Origin: Rhodospirillales bacterium
GTDB taxonomy: Bacteria > Pseudomonadota > Alphaproteobacteria > Reyranellales > Reyranellaceae
Length of the DNA: 9,435 bases
Direction of reading: 5' to 3'
Assembly: GCA_013205335.1 (NCBI GenBank)
Contig: JABMNB010000346.1
Span: 1-9,435, forward strand
The stretch's first letter is position 1. Each line of letters opens with the position of its first letter. Of the stretch, positions 7,342 through 9,435 are shown in pieces. The translations under genes and the position numbers were made by a program. The notes below the pieces were generated by a model. That model was not told where the DNA came from and searched no databases. It was given only the letters and a program-made list of their open reading frames with translations.

Positions 7342-7851
7342 ATGGATATCGACAAGATCGACGCCGCCATCCTGTCGGCACTGACGGAGAACGCCCGCGT
7401 CAGCCAGGTCGAACTCGCGGCCCGGGTCGGCCTGTCGAGCACGGCGGTGGCGCGGCGGCAGCGCGCGCTGGAAGAAGGCGGCCTCATCCGCGGCTATCAG
7501 GCCGTGCTCGATCTTGGCCGCTTCGGACTCGCCACCACGGTGGTGGTGCGGATCACGCTGGAGAGCCAGAGCGACGAGGCGCTGAAGGCGTTCGAGGCGG
7601 GAGTGCTCGGTTGTCCCTCGGTGGTGCGCTGTTTCCTGATGTCGGGCAGCGACGACTATGTCGTGATCGTGCTGGCGCGCGACATCGAGGATTTCGAGCG
7701 TATCCACCGCACCGAACTCTCCCGTCTGCCGCGCGTCGCCCGTCTGGAATCGAGCTTCGCGCTGCGCGAGGTCGTGAACCGCGCGGTGCCGCCGTCGGTT
7801 TTCGGCAAGACCGCGCGAAGCGCTCAGCGCAGGCGTCGCGCCGAGGCATAG
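7342..7851 (+). CDS. Lrp/AsnC-family transcriptional regulator, likely regulator of ald
   Basis: DNA-binding feast/famine regulator that senses an amino acid. The 169-residue protein starts MDIDKIDAAILSAL, the usual Lrp opening. The helix-turn-helix spans about 20-50 (SQVELAARVGLSSTAVARRQ). A RAM/AsnC ligand domain follows (about 62-145), with the effector-site region SGSDDYVVIV at 101-110. An arginine-rich tail (160-166) follows the domain. The ATG at 7342 has AGGA eight bases upstream and begins exactly where the family does; an upstream TTG at 7312 would add ten residues without similarity. Its divergent position from ald and the dyad between them suggest it controls ald, probably with alanine as ligand. 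The last 28 bases overlap the 3' end of the convergent EamA gene. Confidence 0.95.
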   Translation: MDIDKIDAAILSALTENARVSQVELAARVGLSSTAVARRQRALEEGGLIRGYQAVLDLGRFGLATTVVVRITLESQSDEALKAFEAGVLGCPSVVRCFLMSGSDDYVVIVLARDIEDFERIHRTELSRLPRVARLESSFALREVVNRAVPPSVFGKTARSAQRRRRAEA

Positions 7852-8687
7852 ACGCCGAGTGCCACGCCGCCCAGCACGACCGCCACGGCCATGAGGCGCT
7901 CCCCCGACAGCGGCTCGCCGGTCAGGTAGGCTGAGATGGCGAGCGCGGCGCAGGGCACGAGTAGGCTGACCGGGCCGACCTGCGCGGCGGGATAGGTCCG
8001 GAGCAGCGTGCCCCAGATCAGGTAGCCCAGCCACATAACGGGAACGACCGTGTAAAACAGCACGAACCAGCCAAGCCAGGTCGGCGCGAGGATCGGCGCC
8101 GCCAGCGCCGCCGGCCCGTCGAGCACGAGGGACGCCAGGGCGAGCGGGATCGGCGGGAGAACGCTTGCCCAGACGGTGACGGCGAACATCGAGACCCCGC
8201 GTGCCGAGCGGAAGACGAGATTGCCCAGCGCCCAGGTGAAGGCCGACATCAGCGCCAGGCCGATCGCCAGCAGCGGCGTATCGCCCGAGATCGAGAGTGA
8301 GAGCAGCACGACGCCGGCAACCGCGACGGCGAGGCCGAGCCACTGCCCGCGCGTCGCGTGCTCGCGCAGCAGCACGGCGGCCAGCACGACGGTGAGTGGC
8401 CCCTGGAGCTGCACCAGCACGGAGGTGAGGCCGGGCGGCAGGCCGGCCCCCATGGCGAAGAACAGGAAGATGAACTGGCCGCCGAACATCAGGCCGCCGA
8501 TGCCCGCCAGGACGGACCAGGAGACCGCGGGCTTCGGGATGAAGAAGGCCGGCAGGGCGCCCAGCAGGAAGCGCCAGGTCGCAAAGGCGAAGGGCGTGAA
8601 CTCGTCGAGGCCGAAGCGGATGACCGTGAAGTTCAGCCCCCACATCGCCACGATGAGGAGGGCCGCCGCTAAATGCGTCGGGCTCAT
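7824..8687 (-). CDS. eamA: EamA-family exporter (DMT superfamily), EamA/YdeD-like
   Basis: Inner-membrane exporter of the drug/metabolite transporter superfamily. The 287 residues hold two EamA repeats (about 6-131 and 141-282), together about ten helices. Similarity to the E. coli cysteine/O-acetylserine exporter EamA is strong from memory: WGLNFTVIRFGL (16-27), QFIFLFFAMGAGLPPGL (71-87), TWALGN (151-156), LASLVLDG (184-191) and IWGTLL...SLLVP (224-245). Export of cysteine-pathway or other amino-acid metabolites is therefore plausible; the substrate is not proven. It lies 33 bp downstream of leuD in the same direction without a visible terminator, so co-transcription is likely. The Shine-Dalgarno before the ATG is weak. 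The 3' end overlaps the Lrp gene tail to tail. Confidence 0.93.
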   Translation of the reverse strand: MSPTHLAAALLIVAMWGLNFTVIRFGLDEFTPFAFATWRFLLGALPAFFIPKPAVSWSVLAGIGGLMFGGQFIFLFFAMGAGLPPGLTSVLVQLQGPLTVVLAAVLLREHATRGQWLGLAVAVAGVVLLSLSISGDTPLLAIGLALMSAFTWALGNLVFRSARGVSMFAVTVWASVLPPIPLALASLVLDGPAALAAPILAPTWLGWFVLFYTVVPVMWLGYLIWGTLLRTYPAAQVGPVSLLVPCAALAISAYLTGEPLSGERLMAVAVVLGGVALGVYASARRLR

Positions 8688-8720
8688 GCCCGACGCGGGG
8701 GATGCAGTGGGCTCAAGCGC

Positions 8721-9338
8721 CTACAGCCAGACCCACGGACGCGAACTCTTGTCAGACGTCTGCCAGGCCTCGATCTCATCGCGGCGCGACATAGTCAGCG
8801 CGATGTCGTCGAGGCCGTTCAGCATGGCGTGCTGGCGCCGCGCGTCGACCTGAAAGGGAATGGTGCGGCCGGTCGGCGAGATCACCTGACAGTTCTCGAG
8901 GTCGACGGTGATTCGCGCGTTGCCGGGCGAGGCCTTCATCTCGTCGGCGAGCTGCTCGATCTCATGGATCGGCAGCGCCACCGGGAGGAGGCCGTTCTGG
9001 AAACAGTTGTTGTTGAAGATGTCGCCGAAGTAGGGCGCGATCACCGCCTTGATGCCCATGCCCTTCAGCGCCCACACCGCGCCCTCGCGGCTCGAGCCGC
9101 AGCCGAAATTCTCACGGCTGAGGATGATCGGCGCGCCGCGATAGGGCGTCTGGTTGAAGATGCAGTCCGGATCCTCGCTGCCGTCGGGCTTGAAGCGGAT
9201 CTGCTCGAAGGCATAGGGGCCAAGTCCCTCTCGCGTCACGTTGTCGACCAGCCGCTCGATGCGAATGATCAGATCGGTGTCGACGTTCTGGCGCATCAGC
9301 GGCGTGGCGACGCCGGTCACCTTGGTGAACTTGTCCAT
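8721..9338 (-). CDS. leuD: 3-isopropylmalate dehydratase small subunit (LeuD-like)
   Basis: Small (swivel-domain) subunit of the aconitase-type hydro-lyase that isomerises 2- to 3-isopropylmalate in leucine synthesis, working with a separate iron-sulfur subunit LeuC. The 205-residue length is normal. Family features are NVDTDLII (18-25), the anion-binding signature ENFGCGSSRE (76-85), APYFGDIFNNNCFQNGLLPV (101-120) and NGLDDIALT (174-182). Two signature positions are unusual. The motif normally SREHAPWAL reads SREGAVWAL (Gly86, Val88), and the proline after DTDxII is Arg26. This could mark a paralogue for a related substrate rather than the main LeuD. The ATG at 9338 has AGGAGG nine bases upstream. 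leuC is not in the window; it may lie elsewhere. An eamA-like gene follows in the same direction. Confidence 0.9.
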   Translation of the reverse strand: MDKFTKVTGVATPLMRQNVDTDLIIRIERLVDNVTREGLGPYAFEQIRFKPDGSEDPDCIFNQTPYRGAPIILSRENFGCGSSREGAVWALKGMGIKAVIAPYFGDIFNNNCFQNGLLPVALPIHEIEQLADEMKASPGNARITVDLENCQVISPTGRTIPFQVDARRQHAMLNGLDDIALTMSRRDEIEAWQTSDKSSRPWVWL

Positions 9339-9347
9339 CTTGAGTTT

Positions 9348-9353
9348 CCTCCT
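9348..9353 (-). promoter_or_regulatory. Ribosome binding site of leuD
   Basis: On the minus strand AGGAGG is followed by nine bases and the ATG at 9338. It is separated by only four bases from the hairpin repeat copy C. Confidence 0.75.
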
Positions 9354-9357
9354 CCCA

Positions 9358-9405
9358 CCTCATCCTGAGGAGCGCGTGCAGCGCGCGTCTCGAAGGATGG
9401 GCAAC
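9358..9405 (+). repeat. Interspersed hairpin repeat, copy C
   Basis: This 48-base element matches copy B at 41 of 48 positions. The outer stem is CATCCT (9361-9366) with AGGATG (9394-9399). An inner stem GCGCG/CGCGC flanks a five-base loop, and the first 13 bases are themselves a small palindrome (CCTCA-TCC-TGAGG). Relative to leuD it lies in the 5' leader in the opposite orientation from copy B relative to the MFS gene. Confidence 0.75.
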
Positions 9406-9435
9406 AATCGTGGTGCTGGTTCCCACCCTTCGAGA
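9388..9435. repeat. Inverted repeat joining copy C to a second unit at the window edge
   Basis: TCTCGAAGGATGGG (9388-9401) and CCCACCCTTCGAGA (9422-9435) are reverse complements with one mismatch, around a 20-base spacer. The second half is the start of another copy in the opposite orientation, cut off by the window end. Copies therefore occur as head-to-head pairs. Confidence 0.65.

Noticed and set aside
7306..8643. Minus-strand 445-codon frame across the regulator and exporter
   Set aside because: It is a Pro/Arg/Ala-rich shadow out of frame with the EamA gene and antisense to the Lrp-family gene.

Overview
The window is high-GC DNA in which nearly every base belongs to a gene. Protein similarity and the type of intergenic palindromic repeats suggest an alphaproteobacterium of the Rhodospirillales/Hyphomicrobiales kind. 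That is recollection and inference, not a database result. There are eight protein genes, no RNA genes, no CRISPR array and no transposase. No stretch over 300 bases lacks a gene.

Layout: (1) 1-184 is a repeat-rich leader with an AT-rich dyad. (2) 185-1759 (+) is a DHA2-type MFS transporter. It meets, with one base between the stops, (3) an AMP-forming acyl-CoA synthetase at 1761-3323 (-). (4) Divergent from that is an M20 ArgE/DapE-type amidohydrolase at 3381-4661 (+). (5) 4662-4883 is an AT-rich spacer with an 18-bp tandem repeat, leading to (6) a zinc-free medium-chain oxidoreductase at 4884-5891 (+). (7) A 180-bp long-armed palindrome at 5900-6079 fills the gap before (8) the convergent alanine dehydrogenase ald at 6091-7206 (-). 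(9) An Lrp/AsnC regulator at 7342-7851 (+) is divergent from ald. Its 3' end overlaps (10) an EamA exporter at 7824-8687 (-), which lies 33 bp downstream of (11) leuD at 8721-9338 (-). (12) The right edge carries another copy of the repeat seen at the left edge.

The right half has an amino-acid theme. The Lrp-type protein probably controls alanine catabolism through ald, with a clear dyad in the shared intergenic region. leuD belongs to leucine synthesis or a related hydro-lyase step, and eamA-like proteins export amino-acid intermediates. The left half looks like generic catabolic and efflux genes that do not form one obvious pathway.

No undescribed multi-gene system stands out. The signals most worth a second look are non-coding: a hairpin repeat family whose copies show a compensatory base-pair change and sit next to the ribosome binding sites of two unrelated genes, the 180-bp palindrome with nested hairpins, the ald/lrp operator dyad and the AT-rich dyad before the transporter. 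Two proteins depart from family signatures: LeuD, and the first transmembrane helix of the MFS transporter.
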